A DNA stretch of 58,851 nt from Streptomyces sp. NRRL S-337 (GCF_000720175.1 NZ_JOIX01000043.1:1-58851); one strand, 5' to 3'. Numbered from the stretch's first letter, positions 30,104-39,607 are shown. The notes: generated by a model not told the origin, from the letters alone. A program made the numbers and translations.

Positions 30104-32863
30104 GTGGACAGCGGCCTGGGCGACACGACACTGGTCGGGCGACGGCGCGAGCGCACGCTGCTGGAGGGGTCCCTGGAGAGGGCACGGTCCGCGGCGGGCG
30201 GCTCGGCGATGGTGCTGCGCGGCGACGCCGGCATCGGGAAGACCGCGCTGCTGGACTGGACGGCCGCACGCGCCGGGCAGAGCGGCTTCACCGTTCTGCG
30301 GGCCGGGGGCAGCGAGGCGGAGGTCGGCATCGCCTTCGGAGCGCTGCACCAGGTACTCGGGCCCCTGCTGGAGAAGACCCGCGCGCTGCCCCAACAGCAA
30401 CGGGCCGCACTGGAGCGGGCGTTGGGGCTGCGCGACGGGCTGCCCTCGGGCGGTTTCATGGTCGGCGCGTCCGCACTGGCCCTGCTGGCGAAGGAGACCC
30501 GCCGGCGTCCCGTGCTCATCCTGGTGGACGACCTGCACTGGGTGGACTCCTCCAGTGCCGCCGTCTTCCTCTTCCTGCACCAGCGGATCACCGACCTGCG
30601 GGCGGTGATGGTGTGTTCGAGCCGCCCCGACGGCCCCGCACTGGACGGCTGGCCCGCGCACCCGGTGGACGTCGAGGCATTGTCGGGCGAGTACTCCCGT
30701 GCGCTGCTGCGGCGCTGGCATCCCGCGCTGGCGGCCGCCACCGCCCAGCGGGTGGTGGACGAGGCCGCGGGCAATCCCCTGGCGCTCGCCGAGTTGCCCG
30801 GCCAGCTGGCGAGCGAGCACCGCATGGGCATCGTCCCGCTGCCGGAGCGGCTGCCGCTCGGCAAGCGGCTGGAAGCGCTGTTCGTACGACGGCTGGGCCC
30901 GCTTCCCCCGGACGCGGCGAGGCTGCTGCTGCTCACCGCGCTCGACGGTGCCGGCGGCGCCCTCGCGGAGCCCGGGTCCGGTGCGGACCGTACGGAACAG
31001 GTCCTCGGGCCCATCGAGGCCGGCGGGCTGGCCCGTCTGGACCACGCCGGACGGCTGGTCTTCCGCCATCCGCTGGTCCGCAGCGCCGTGCTCGCCTCCG
31101 CCTCACCGGACCAGCTGCGGGCGGCACATCGGACGCTGGCGGAGCGGTTGCACGAGGACGACCCGCGCCGGCTGCTGCACGAGGCCGCGGCCACCGAGGG
31201 TCCGGCCGAACCGCTCGCCGCGCGGCTGCAGGAGGCCGGCACACGCATCGCGCTGCGCGGCGGTGACGCAGAGGGCGCCCTGCTGCTGGACCGCGCGGCG
31301 GCCCTCAGCGCCGATCCCGAGGCGCGGGCGCGGCGGCTGACCTGGGCGGCCGTGATGTCGGCCCGGGGCGGACGTCTCGCGTACGCGGCGCGGCTGGTGG
31401 AAGAGCTCAAGCGGGGACCGGTACCGCAGGATGTCGCCCCGCTGTTCGCCTATGCGGTCGTGTACGTCGACCAGAGCCACCACGTCGACTTCGGCTCGTC
31501 GTTCTCGCTGCTGCCCGCGGCCCTGGCCGCGCTGACCGCCCCCGGCGCACCGGGAGCGCCGGTGTACGGGGACCTCGTGGAGCAGATGTTCTTCAAGCTG
31601 CTGCTGGCCGCCACGTACACGGGCGACCCCCGGGGATGGGAGACGCTGGAGCGGCATCGCGAGCATGTCTCACCGGCGGCCCAGCTGTGCCATCGCGCCT
31701 GGGCGGACCCGCCGCGAACGGCGCACGGCGTGGAGGCGGAACTGCGGGCGACGGTGGCGCGTATGGCGGCCCAGCGGGAAACCGGCCACGCCTGGCTGCT
31801 GCTGTGGGCCGCCGCGGCGGTGGACGGCGCCGGCCCGGATCTGTGGCGCCTGTTCAGCGGGGAGCACGCGTACGCCACTCAGGGATCACTGGCGAAGGCG
31901 AGGTCCCATCACGCCTTCCTGCGGGGCCGTTGGGACGCGGCGGAGGACTGCCTACGGGAGGCCGACACCGCCGAGGAACTCGGCTATCACACCAACGCCC
32001 TGCTCTTCCGGCACTACTACGCGTATTTCCTGGCGGGCCGCGGCGACGAGCAGGGGCTGCGGGAGGTAAGGGAGCGGATCGAACCGGCGGCACGGGCGGC
32101 CCGGATGCGGTTCGTCACGGACCATCTGGACCACCTCCAGGCGCTGGCCGCCCTGGCGCACAACCGGCACGAGGAGGCGTACGCGCGGCTGCGCCGCATG
32201 ACGACGCCGGGTGAGCTGCCGGGCGAACTGACCTGGTTCCACCTGCCGTTCTTCGACTTCGTGGCAGCCGCACTGCACTGCGGTCGCCGTGCGGAGGCAC
32301 TCGCCCACGTCGCGGCGGCACGGGCGGCCCGGATGGCGGAGATCTCGGCGCACCATGCCTTCCTGCTGGCCGCGGCGACCGCCCTGGTGGCCGGCGACGA
32401 CGAGGTGGACGCGGCGTGTGCGACGGCGTACGCGGTGCCGGGCGCCGACCGGTGGGTCTTCGATGTGGCCCGGCTGCGGCTGGCCCACGGTTCCCGACTG
32501 CGCCGCCTGGGGCGGCGGGCCGAGGCGGACGAGCTGCTGCACGCCGCGTTGCGCACCTTCCGCGAGCTGCGGGCCGCGCCCTGGGCGGAGCAGTGCCGGG
32601 CCGCACTGCTTGCCGCGGACGGCCTCCCGGTGGCTACAGCGGCCGGGGCCGACGCGCTCACCGCCCAGGAGCTGCGCATCGCCCGACTGGTGGCCACCGG
32701 GCTGACGAACAAGGAAGTCGGTGCCGCGCTGCACCTGTCCCCGCGGACGGTCGGAGCGGCCCTCTACCGGATCTTCCCCAAACTGGGGATCACCTCGCGG
32801 GCAGCCCTGGCCCGGGCGCTGCCTGCTCCGCCAGGGCACGGGCCACTCCGGCCCGGGTCGTGA
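30104..32863 (+). CDS. LuxR-family ATP-binding (LAL) regulator
   Basis: A 919-residue regulator with an N-terminal P-loop (GDAGIGKT), Walker B VDDLHWVDS, a long helical middle and a C-terminal LuxR domain (LTAQELRIARLVATGLTNKE). GTG at 30104 follows GAAGGG; an ATG four bases earlier is out of frame. It is a clear paralogue of the convergent gene at 32790-35630, sharing GIAFGALHQVLGPLL-like blocks and nearly the same final helix. The two genes overlap by 74 bases at their 3' ends. Targets unknown. Confidence 0.9.
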   Translation: MDSGLGDTTLVGRRRERTLLEGSLERARSAAGGSAMVLRGDAGIGKTALLDWTAARAGQSGFTVLRAGGSEAEVGIAFGALHQVLGPLLEKTRALPQQQRAALERALGLRDGLPSGGFMVGASALALLAKETRRRPVLILVDDLHWVDSSSAAVFLFLHQRITDLRAVMVCSSRPDGPALDGWPAHPVDVEALSGEYSRALLRRWHPALAAATAQRVVDEAAGNPLALAELPGQLASEHRMGIVPLPERLPLGKRLEALFVRRLGPLPPDAARLLLLTALDGAGGALAEPGSGADRTEQVLGPIEAGGLARLDHAGRLVFRHPLVRSAVLASASPDQLRAAHRTLAERLHEDDPRRLLHEAAATEGPAEPLAARLQEAGTRIALRGGDAEGALLLDRAAALSADPEARARRLTWAAVMSARGGRLAYAARLVEELKRGPVPQDVAPLFAYAVVYVDQSHHVDFGSSFSLLPAALAALTAPGAPGAPVYGDLVEQMFFKLLLAATYTGDPRGWETLERHREHVSPAAQLCHRAWADPPRTAHGVEAELRATVARMAAQRETGHAWLLLWAAAAVDGAGPDLWRLFSGEHAYATQGSLAKARSHHAFLRGRWDAAEDCLREADTAEELGYHTNALLFRHYYAYFLAGRGDEQGLREVRERIEPAARAARMRFVTDHLDHLQALAALAHNRHEEAYARLRRMTTPGELPGELTWFHLPFFDFVAAALHCGRRAEALAHVAAARAARMAEISAHHAFLLAAATALVAGDDEVDAACATAYAVPGADRWVFDVARLRLAHGSRLRRLGRRAEADELLHAALRTFRELRAAPWAEQCRAALLAADGLPVATAAGADALTAQELRIARLVATGLTNKEVGAALHLSPRTVGAALYRIFPKLGITSRAALARALPAPPGHGPLRPGS

Positions 32864-32913
32864 TGCCCAGCTTGGGGAAGACCCGGTACAGATGTGCACC
32901 AATCGTCCGGGGG
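32740..32913. repeat. Inverted repeat formed by the 3' ends of two LAL genes
   Basis: The two strands read outwards from a centre near 32826 encode the same C-terminal helix (RTVGAALYRIFPKLGIT on plus, RTIGAHLYRVFPKLGIT on minus). The DNA is therefore a long imperfect palindrome with the two stop codons inside it. It could fold as a bidirectional terminator within coding sequence. Confidence 0.75.
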
Positions 32914-35630
32914 GACAGCCCGAGCCGCTCACCGATCTGCCGGTTGGTCAGGCCCTCGGCGGCCAGCTCGGCGATCCGCAGCTCCTGTGCGGTGAGCAGC
33001 TGCCGTCCGGCGGCGGAGCCGGGCGGCACGGTGCCCGCGACCGCCGCCGTGTGTTCCCGGGAAGCCTGCTCGGCCCAGACCGGAGCACCGATGCGGGTGA
33101 AGGCGGCGAGCGCGGCTTCGCAGTGGACGGCGGCGGCCTCGCCCCGGCCGTGCCGCCTCAGCCACGCGCCGTGAGCCAGTCGGGCCCGGGCGAGGGGAAA
33201 GGGCCAGGTGGCCGCGCCGGGAGCGGCGTACACGGCCGCGTACCGCTGTTCCGCCTCCTCGTCGTCGGCGGCGAGCGCCTCGGCGACGGCCACGAGGAAG
33301 GCGTGGTGGGCCGAGACGCGGGCGATCCCGGCCATCCGGACCGCCCGCAGATGGCGCTGGGCCTCCGCCCTCCGCCCGCTGTCGACGGCGGCCTGCACCC
33401 AGTCGACCAGCGAGAGCGGGAACCACGGGCTGCGGAGCGGGACGGTACCGGGCGCAGTGAGCATCCGCGCCTGCTGCCAAGCCTCTTCGGTACGGCCGTG
33501 CGCCAGGGCGCACAGCACCTTCAGGCCCGTCAGGCGCTCGGTGACGGAGCGCATCCGCCGCTCGCGGGCCGACGCGCCCAGGACCGGCTCCAGCTCGGCG
33601 AGCCCGGCACGGTCCCCGCGGGCGGCCAGGACCTGGGCCACGTTCTGCAGGAACAGCATCTCGTTGAACGCATGACCGCAGGCTGCGGAGGTCTCGGCGC
33701 CCTGGCGGGAGACGGCGAGGGACGCGTCCCAGTCGCCGTGCAGAAAGTCGTCGTGGGCACTCACGATGTCGAGGAACGCCTGCATCGCGTACGCGCGGCG
33801 GCGCGCGAAGCGGCTCCACAGCCCGTCGTGCTCGCTGACGCCGTCGACGGCGGCGGCCGTCCACAGCAGGAGCCAGGCGGCGGAGGTCTCCCGGTGCTGC
33901 GGCAGCACCGCGACCGCCGCACGCAGCCGGCGCTGCACCTCGTGACCGGTGTCCCAGGGGCCTGCCCACGCCCGGCGGCACAGCACCGCGAGTGCGGAGC
34001 CGTCCGCCAGGGGGTGCTCGGTGGCGGCCCAGGCCCGCTCGTCCCCGGTGTACACGGCGACGACGACGAGCAGGAACAGCACGGAGTCGAGCAGGGCTGC
34101 GCGCTGCTCCCCTGCCTCCGGTGCGGCCAGCAGGTCCAGCGCCCGAGGGAGCAGCTCGATCGACGGCGTCGGATCACCGTCGAGCTGGAGCCGGGTGCAG
34201 GCGATGACGAAGGCGTGCACGGCGGCGGGCTCCGGTCGCCCCGGACCGGCCTCGCTCTCGGCCTCGGCGACGAGGTCCGCCGCGAGGCGCAGGTGTCCGC
34301 TGCGTGCGGCCAGCGCGGCGGCGGCGACGAAGCGCGCGGCCCGGCTCGCCGCGTCCGGGCTGAGGCCGGCCGCCCGCGCCATCGTGCGCGCCGCCTCCGC
34401 CTGCGCGCCCCGGGCGGCCACCCTGTCCGCTTCCTCGTGCACCAGCGCGGCGAGTGCACCGTCCGTGCCGGCGGTGGCCGCCGCCAGGTGCATGATCCGC
34501 CGCGGACTCCCGGCGGGCAGGGCGTCGGCGAGCAGCCGGTGCGCCGCCCGGCGCTCCGCGGGCGAGGCGATGTGCACCAGACCGGCGCGGACCAGCGGAT
34601 GGTGGAACACCACGCGGCCGGAGTCCGGATCGACGTACGCCAGCCCGGCGGCCTCGATGCGGTCCTGGAAGTCCGGCCGGCTCGTGTCCGCCGCACGGTC
34701 CGCCACGTCCCGTAGCACGCTGACACGTTGGGCGAGCGAGCCGCCGAGGGCGGCCACCAGCAGCAGACGGCGGTCGCCGTCCGGCAGGGCGCGCAGCCGG
34801 TCCTCGTACAGCCGCCCGAGCCGTTCCCCCAGGGGCAGTTCGTCGAACAGCTCGGTCATGCCGCTCGCCGGCGGTTCCTCCAGGTATGCGGGATCTTCTG
34901 CGGCCGCGTCGCGGATCCGCGCCGAAAGCTCGTGCAGCGCGAGCGGATTGCCGCCGGCCGCGCGCAGCACCCGACGGCGCGCCCCGTCGGGCAGCCGCGG
35001 CTGGAGGGTGCGCAGGAGCCGTTCGGCGTGCCGCTCGTCCAGCGGCTCCAGATCGATCACGGGGCCCGGCAGCCCCTCGGTGCCGTCCCCCCGGCCGGCG
35101 GCTGCCGTGTGCCGCGTCGCCCCGATGACGACGACGGGCACCCGGGCCAGGTGCATCCGGACATGCCCGAACACGGCGGTGCTGGACGGATCGGCCCACT
35201 GGAGATCGTCCAGCAGCACGACAACGGGCCGGCGCGCCGCTGCATCGGCGAGCAGGGTCAGGGCCGCGCCCGCCACCGTGAAGCCCGCGGGGGGTGTGCC
35301 CTCACACAGGCCCAACGCGCTGTCCAGCGCGTCGCGTTGTTCCGCCGTGAGCGCCCGGGTGTCGTCGAGCAACGGCCAGAGCACCTGGTGCAGCGCGGCG
35401 AACGGCAGGCCCGACTCCGCCTCGGCGCCGGTCATGCGCAGCACGCGCAGGCCCGCGCGCCGAGCCGCCGCCTCGGCCACCTTCAGCAGCGCGGTCTTCC
35501 CCATGCCGGGATCGCCGCGCAGCAGGACGGACGTGCCGGTGGAGCGGATGTCCGCCAGCGCCGAGCCGATGACCGCGATGTGCGCGTCCCGTCCGGTCAG
35601 GACGGGTACGGCCCCGCGGTCCTCGGGCAT
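32790..35630 (-). CDS. LuxR-family ATP-binding (LAL) regulator
   Basis: About 946 residues from ATG at 35630, which has AGGGCGG upstream; an in-frame ATG at 35645 is the alternative. P-loop GDPGMGKT, Walker B LDDLQWADPS, a helical middle, and a C-terminal LuxR domain (LTAQELRIAELAAEGLTNRQ). It is paralogous to the gene at 30104-32863 along its whole length. The last 24 codons are antisense to the end of that gene, giving an improvised tail after the conserved helix. Inferred role: ATP-dependent activator of unknown genes. Confidence 0.9.
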   Translation of the reverse strand: MPEDRGAVPVLTGRDAHIAVIGSALADIRSTGTSVLLRGDPGMGKTALLKVAEAAARRAGLRVLRMTGAEAESGLPFAALHQVLWPLLDDTRALTAEQRDALDSALGLCEGTPPAGFTVAGAALTLLADAAARRPVVVLLDDLQWADPSSTAVFGHVRMHLARVPVVVIGATRHTAAAGRGDGTEGLPGPVIDLEPLDERHAERLLRTLQPRLPDGARRRVLRAAGGNPLALHELSARIRDAAAEDPAYLEEPPASGMTELFDELPLGERLGRLYEDRLRALPDGDRRLLLVAALGGSLAQRVSVLRDVADRAADTSRPDFQDRIEAAGLAYVDPDSGRVVFHHPLVRAGLVHIASPAERRAAHRLLADALPAGSPRRIMHLAAATAGTDGALAALVHEEADRVAARGAQAEAARTMARAAGLSPDAASRAARFVAAAALAARSGHLRLAADLVAEAESEAGPGRPEPAAVHAFVIACTRLQLDGDPTPSIELLPRALDLLAAPEAGEQRAALLDSVLFLLVVVAVYTGDERAWAATEHPLADGSALAVLCRRAWAGPWDTGHEVQRRLRAAVAVLPQHRETSAAWLLLWTAAAVDGVSEHDGLWSRFARRRAYAMQAFLDIVSAHDDFLHGDWDASLAVSRQGAETSAACGHAFNEMLFLQNVAQVLAARGDRAGLAELEPVLGASARERRMRSVTERLTGLKVLCALAHGRTEEAWQQARMLTAPGTVPLRSPWFPLSLVDWVQAAVDSGRRAEAQRHLRAVRMAGIARVSAHHAFLVAVAEALAADDEEAEQRYAAVYAAPGAATWPFPLARARLAHGAWLRRHGRGEAAAVHCEAALAAFTRIGAPVWAEQASREHTAAVAGTVPPGSAAGRQLLTAQELRIAELAAEGLTNRQIGERLGLSPRTIGAHLYRVFPKLGITTRAGVARALAEQAAPGPGLPAR

Positions 35631-35750
35631 GCTCACCGCCCTCATGTTCTCGTCTGCCCCGCCCTCTCCGACGACCGTGGCACCGATGCCGTTTCTCCGG
35701 GTCGCCCGCTCAGTAGACCAGACGGTGAGTTCTGGGCGCCGTCGTCGGGG

Positions 35751-36250
35751 TCAGCCGCCATCGCCGGGCCGAAGGGGGCTCACCTGGGGAACCGATGCCT
35801 TGCCCGTGTCGGAGACCTCTCCGCCGCTCCAGCGGTCTCTGATCGACGCTGTCTCGCCGGGCGGGGTGACGAGCAGGGCGGCCGGCGTCACGGTGGTGAC
35901 CCCGAAGGCCGCGGGATGGGTGAAGGACAGCGCCGACCAGGCGCACGCTCCCGGGGCGAGCGTCACGGCACGCGCGTCCTGCCCGCCGGCGGCCCGCTCG
36001 GGGTCCGGGTGACGGCCTGGCCGGCGCCGTCGACGAAGGCGAGCCCTGGGAAGCCGTCCACCGTGCAGGTGCGGTGGGAGCCGTTCGTCAGGACGACGGC
36101 GAGGTTCTCCTGTCCGGCTCCCGGGTGGTTCGGTCCGACGGACGCCCGCAACCCGGTGCTGTGGCACCGGGATTCCGCCGGAGTCGGGGCAGCGGATTCC
36201 AGACCGGTGATGTGCACCGGGTGGTCGTCCGCGGACACCGGCTGGCCCAC
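35751..36250 (-). pseudogene. DUF4232-type gene broken by a frameshift
   Basis: Two overlapping minus-strand frames together spell a DUF4232 domain. The first gives HRTCTVDGFPGLAFVDGAG and stops at 35963; the second continues with AVTLAPGACAWSALSF and ends at 35751. The switch lies near 36000, where an extra base in a four-G run (36000-36003) would explain it. DUF4232 proteins are normally secreted, but no signal peptide is found before the domain. Either a decayed gene or a sequencing error. Confidence 0.7.
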
Positions 36251-36267
36251 CGCGGTGTGAGCGCCCG

Positions 36268-36408
36268 TCAGGGAGCGGCTGGGGCCCGGAAGACCTCGCC
36301 GATGCGCAGGTCCCAGAAGGTCCGGGCCGGAACGACCAGGAACGCGTCGGGGTCGAACCCGGCCTCCGCGGCGCCGGCCGGTGACCCGGTGCTCTGCTCC
36401 TCCCTCAC
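36268..36408 (-). CDS. Small hypothetical protein, 46 residues
   Basis: A GTG start overlaps the stop codon of the SMP-30-like gene as GTGA, giving a 46-residue frame with DPDAFLVVPARTFWDLRIG near its end. Codon use is Streptomyces-like and the coupling is typical of real operons. I recognise no family. It may be the surviving end of a longer gene, since the neighbouring DUF4232 frame is also damaged. Confidence 0.4.
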   Translation of the reverse strand: MREEQSTGSPAGAAEAGFDPDAFLVVPARTFWDLRIGEVFRAPAAP

Positions 36409-37382
36409 TCGGCTCGCTCGATGCGGGCGGCGAGCAGGTTGGGGTCGTTGTCGGTGAAGTAGGCGGCGCTGGCGACGTAGGCCGTGCTTCCCCGTACGGC
36501 GAGGGACGTCGGACCCTCCAGCCCGTCGGCGGCGGTCAGCACCGTCGTGTGGCTGCCGTCCGGCCTGACGAGAGCGACCGCGTTGTCCGCGTTGATCGCG
36601 GCCAGCAAGGTGTCCCCCGTGCCGGTGAAGGCGAAGTCGTCGATATTGACAAGGCCCGTGGCACGCGTCTCGACGGGGCCGGCGACGCCGTGACAGCCGA
36701 TCGGTATGCGCAGCACGGTGCCCCGGTCCAGGTTGGACACCCAGGCCGCACCGTCGTGGATCTTGATGCCGTTGGCGCCGAGGAATCCGGTGGGCTCCAG
36801 TTCAGGCGCGGTCGCCCACTTCACCGGCGTGCCCCCGCCGACCGGCACGCGCCAGAGCGTGCCCAGGGCCGAGTCGGCCACGTACAGCCGGCCGCTGCGC
36901 CGGTCGAGGGCCAGGCCGTTGGGCAGGCTGTCGGCCGGGAGAGCGGCGATGCGCTGCGGGCTGCCGCCGGGACGCAGCCGCCATACGCCGGTCAGATCGC
37001 TGGTGCCGGTGGCGTACAGGAAGTACAGGGTGCCGTCGGCGGTGCGGACGATGCCACCGAGGAACGGCGCGGACAGGACCGGGGTGCGGGCCCCGGCCGG
37101 CGGCGCGGGCAGGGTCGCGAGGACATGTACCTGGCCGTCGGGGCTGATCCGGGCGACCTGGCGGCTGAACGCGAAGGTCACGTCGGCGCCGCCGCCGGGC
37201 TCCAGAGTGATGTTCTCCGGCCGTTGGCCCTCGGACATGTTCAGATGCGCGACGACGCGCACGTCCGACAGTGCGGTGGTGCTCGCGGCAGCCGGACCTT
37301 CCGCAATCAGGGCAAGCGCCGCGGCCACGGCCACGACCACGGCCAGGCGGCTGGTCCCCGCCCCCGTCATGCTTCCTGGCAT
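36405..37382 (-). CDS. Secreted SMP-30/gluconolactonase-like beta-propeller protein
   Basis: About 325 residues from ATG at 37382, preceded by GAAGGG. A Sec signal peptide is clear (LAVVVAVAAALALIAEGPAAAS). The rest is a six-bladed propeller of the SMP-30 or ScyD/NHL type, with repeated LPNGLALDRRSGRLYVADS and GANGIKIHDGAAWVSNLD blades. Members are lactonases or lipoprotein-like sugar-binding propellers; which one cannot be told. It is the first gene of a short decayed unit with the 46-residue frame and the DUF4232 relic. A perfect CAGTGCACTG palindrome is 113 bases upstream. Confidence 0.75.
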   Translation of the reverse strand: MPGSMTGAGTSRLAVVVAVAAALALIAEGPAAASTTALSDVRVVAHLNMSEGQRPENITLEPGGGADVTFAFSRQVARISPDGQVHVLATLPAPPAGARTPVLSAPFLGGIVRTADGTLYFLYATGTSDLTGVWRLRPGGSPQRIAALPADSLPNGLALDRRSGRLYVADSALGTLWRVPVGGGTPVKWATAPELEPTGFLGANGIKIHDGAAWVSNLDRGTVLRIPIGCHGVAGPVETRATGLVNIDDFAFTGTGDTLLAAINADNAVALVRPDGSHTTVLTAADGLEGPTSLAVRGSTAYVASAAYFTDNDPNLLAARIERAE

Positions 37383-38130
37383 GTGTTTCCCTTCCGTCCT
37401 TCTGGTGCACGTTCGGCCGGTACGTCGCGCCGGTTTCGGCGGCTTCGATTGATCGTCGCCCAGTCCGGTCACCGGCAGGGCAACCGCGAAGGTTCAGTGC
37501 ACTGGCAGTACAGGACTTGTGCACCCTGCACCGGAAAGATCACCGATGACGACCTTCGAGGTGCTCTGCGCAGAGCCGGCCAGGAACGATTCCCGACCGA
37601 CCTAGGCGATGTGCCGGTGTGCTGGTGTGCTGGTGTGCTGGTGCGCCCAACACACATGCGAAGCCGCAGGTCAGACCGGACGATCTGAGAGGAAGGCGCT
37701 CTCGATGTCGGCCGTGGGATCGGCTCGGTTCGGCGGCCAGTTGCCCGGGCCGTCTGCGCTGCCACCGGGCACGCCGGCGAAGACCAGCTCGCCAGGTTCG
37801 GCCGCCGGCAGCAAGCCAGGTCGATGCCGTCGGTATCAACCAGGGAACCGCTCGCAGGCCTGAGCCGACATAGCGCAACTGCCACCCGGAGCCCCCCCCC
37901 GTCCGGCGCGACAGCGCTGACAGACAGTCAGAAGGAGCGTCGACTGAGCGTCAAGACGACCTGCCGCCGAGCGAACCCCGACCCCGAGAGATATATCCGT
38001 CGCCCCGGCATGGCTCGCAAAACAGCAGGCCAATGACGTTCACGGGCACCTGACGTGGTTCACGTCGTCCACTTCGGGAAACAGGTCGAGCACAACCGGC
38101 CAAGCCTCAGGAACCCAATAAAACCGCAGG
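37383..38130. other. Gene-poor stretch between accessory region and core block
   Basis: No credible gene. Seen here are the CAGTGCACTG palindrome at 37495-37504, an 8-base tandem repeat at 37617-37640, AAGCCGCAGGTCAGAC at 37661-37676, a word like GAGCGTCAAGACGACCTGC near 37950, and the non-coding half of the direct repeat from 38059. It shares three of these words with 860-1200, so both edges of the accessory region carry related debris. Confidence 0.55.
37617..37640. repeat. Tandem repeat, three copies of GTGTGCTG
   Basis: Three perfect 8-base units, flanked by partial units GTGCCG and GTGCG. It is non-coding. Confidence 0.8.
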
Positions 38131-38217
38131 TCAGACGCCCTTGGCCGCCTTCTCCAGAATCACCACGCACTCCACGTGATGCGTCATGGGAAACAAATCA
38201 AAAGCCCGCATCCGCCG
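38059..38217. repeat. Right copy of the degenerate direct repeat (partner 981-1140)
   Basis: It covers the last codons of the intact RNA methyltransferase gene and about 72 bases beyond its stop. The other copy lies 37 kb to the left in the same orientation. Confidence 0.75.
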
Positions 38218-39459
38218 CGGCACATACCCCACCTCCGCGAAGTACTTCAGGTCGCGGGCGAGGGCCGCCGGGTCGCAGGCTACGTAGGCGAGGCGGCGGG
38301 GGGTGAGGGAGGCGAGGTGGTGGACGGTGGATTTGCCGGCGCCGGCTCGGGGTGGGTCGAGGACGACGAGGTCGACGTCGCTGATGCCGGTGCGGGGGAG
38401 GACGGATTCGACCTTGCCGTGTTCGATGCGGACGCGGTCCAGGTCGGCGAGGTTGTGGCGGGCGTCCTCGACGGCGCGCTTGCCGGACTCGATGCCGAGG
38501 ACCGCGCCCTTGTCGCCGACGCGTTCGGCGAGGGCGCCGGCGAACAGGCCGACGCCGCAGTAGAGGTCGAGGGCCATGTCGCCCTTCTTCGGCATCAGGC
38601 CCTGCATGACGGCGTCGACGAGGAGGTCGGCGGCCTTCGGGTGGACCTGCCAGAAGCCGCCGTTGCCGACGCGCCAGGTGCGGCCGGCGGCGCGTTCGCG
38701 GACGAAGGGGCGGCCGTGGACGCGGTGGACCTGTTCGTCCTTCTCGCCGATGCGCAGGACGGAGACGGGCTTGTCGAGTTCGACGATCGGGAGGCGGCCG
38801 CCGGGGCGGGGGGTGAGGATGACCTGGCGGTCGTGGGAGCCGGTGGCGGCGATCGCCTCGACGGTGGCGATCTGGGGCCAGTCACGCTTCTCGACGCCGA
38901 GTTCGGACACGCCGGGGGCGGCGATCATGCAGTGGGTGACGGGCTCGACGTCGTGCGAGCGGTGCTTGCGCAGACCGGCGCGACCCTCGGCGTCGACGGC
39001 GTACTGGACGCGGGTGCGCCAGGCGGGGACCTCGCCGGGGCCGACCTTGTCGCCGGGGGCGGGCTCGACGGTGCCGTCCCAGCCGGCCGCCTCGGGAGTC
39101 AGTCCGGCCAGCCGCATCAGCTGCTCGGCCACCACCTCGCCCTTGAGGCGGCGCTGCGCGCCCGGCTTGGCGTGCTGCCAGTCGCAGCCGCCGCAGCGGC
39201 CCGGGCCGGAGAAGGGGCAGGGGGCCTCGACGCGGTCCTTGGAGGGCTGGAGGATCCGTACGGCGTCGGCGCGGAGGAAGCGTGCGCCTTCCTCGCCCTC
39301 GGTGACCTTGGCGATCACGCGCTCGCCGGGGAGGGTGTGGCGGACGAAGAGGACCTGGCCCGCTTCGGTACGGGCGATGCAGTGGCCGCCGTGCGCGACC
39401 GGGCCGATCTCGACCTCGTACTCCTCGCCGACCAGCGACTTCTTGGGTTCTGCCTGCAT
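38131..39459 (-). CDS. TRAM-domain class I RNA (uracil-5-)-methyltransferase (RumA/TrmA family)
   Basis: A 442-residue enzyme predicted to methylate a uridine in 23S rRNA or tRNA using SAM. An N-terminal TRAM domain is followed by an iron-sulphur cysteine set (CPFSGPGRCGGC, Cys81, Cys89, Cys92, with a fourth in THCMIA). The SAM-binding motif is DLYCGVGLFAGAL, and the nucleophile Cys sits in YVACDPAALARDL. It corresponds in position and type to M. tuberculosis Rv2689c, next to an APC permease and ceoB/ceoC. A relic of its 3' end lies at 1054-1140. Confidence 0.93.
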   Translation of the reverse strand: MQAEPKKSLVGEEYEVEIGPVAHGGHCIARTEAGQVLFVRHTLPGERVIAKVTEGEEGARFLRADAVRILQPSKDRVEAPCPFSGPGRCGGCDWQHAKPGAQRRLKGEVVAEQLMRLAGLTPEAAGWDGTVEPAPGDKVGPGEVPAWRTRVQYAVDAEGRAGLRKHRSHDVEPVTHCMIAAPGVSELGVEKRDWPQIATVEAIAATGSHDRQVILTPRPGGRLPIVELDKPVSVLRIGEKDEQVHRVHGRPFVRERAAGRTWRVGNGGFWQVHPKAADLLVDAVMQGLMPKKGDMALDLYCGVGLFAGALAERVGDKGAVLGIESGKRAVEDARHNLADLDRVRIEHGKVESVLPRTGISDVDLVVLDPPRAGAGKSTVHHLASLTPRRLAYVACDPAALARDLKYFAEVGYVPRRMRAFDLFPMTHHVECVVILEKAAKGV

Positions 39460-39500
39460 GGCGGGAGGGCTCCTGAGGTGGGTGGTACGAGGGAACGACG

Positions 39501-39530
39501 ACGGCCGGCCTCCGGGGGGAGGCCAGCCGT
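39501..39530. terminator. Hairpin between the permease and methyltransferase genes
   Basis: ACGGCCGGCCTCC and GGAGGCCAGCCGT pair with one mismatch across four G. It follows the permease stop codon and precedes the methyltransferase start on the minus strand. Confidence 0.7.
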
Positions 39531-39607
39531 CAAGTCTACGTCCCGGCGCGGTGTGCCCGGTCGCGCGCCCGGCCGGTGGTGCGCCGGCCCGCGGCCGCGG
39601 CCGGCCG

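Noticed and set aside
1400..37400. Integrated prophage or conjugative element
   Set aside because: Despite flanking repeats, no integrase, replication, phage structural or transfer gene was found.
10003..37400. Secondary metabolite gene cluster suggested by three LAL regulators
   Set aside because: No PKS, NRPS, terpene or RiPP core biosynthetic gene is visible; the enzymes present fit general detoxification and respiration.
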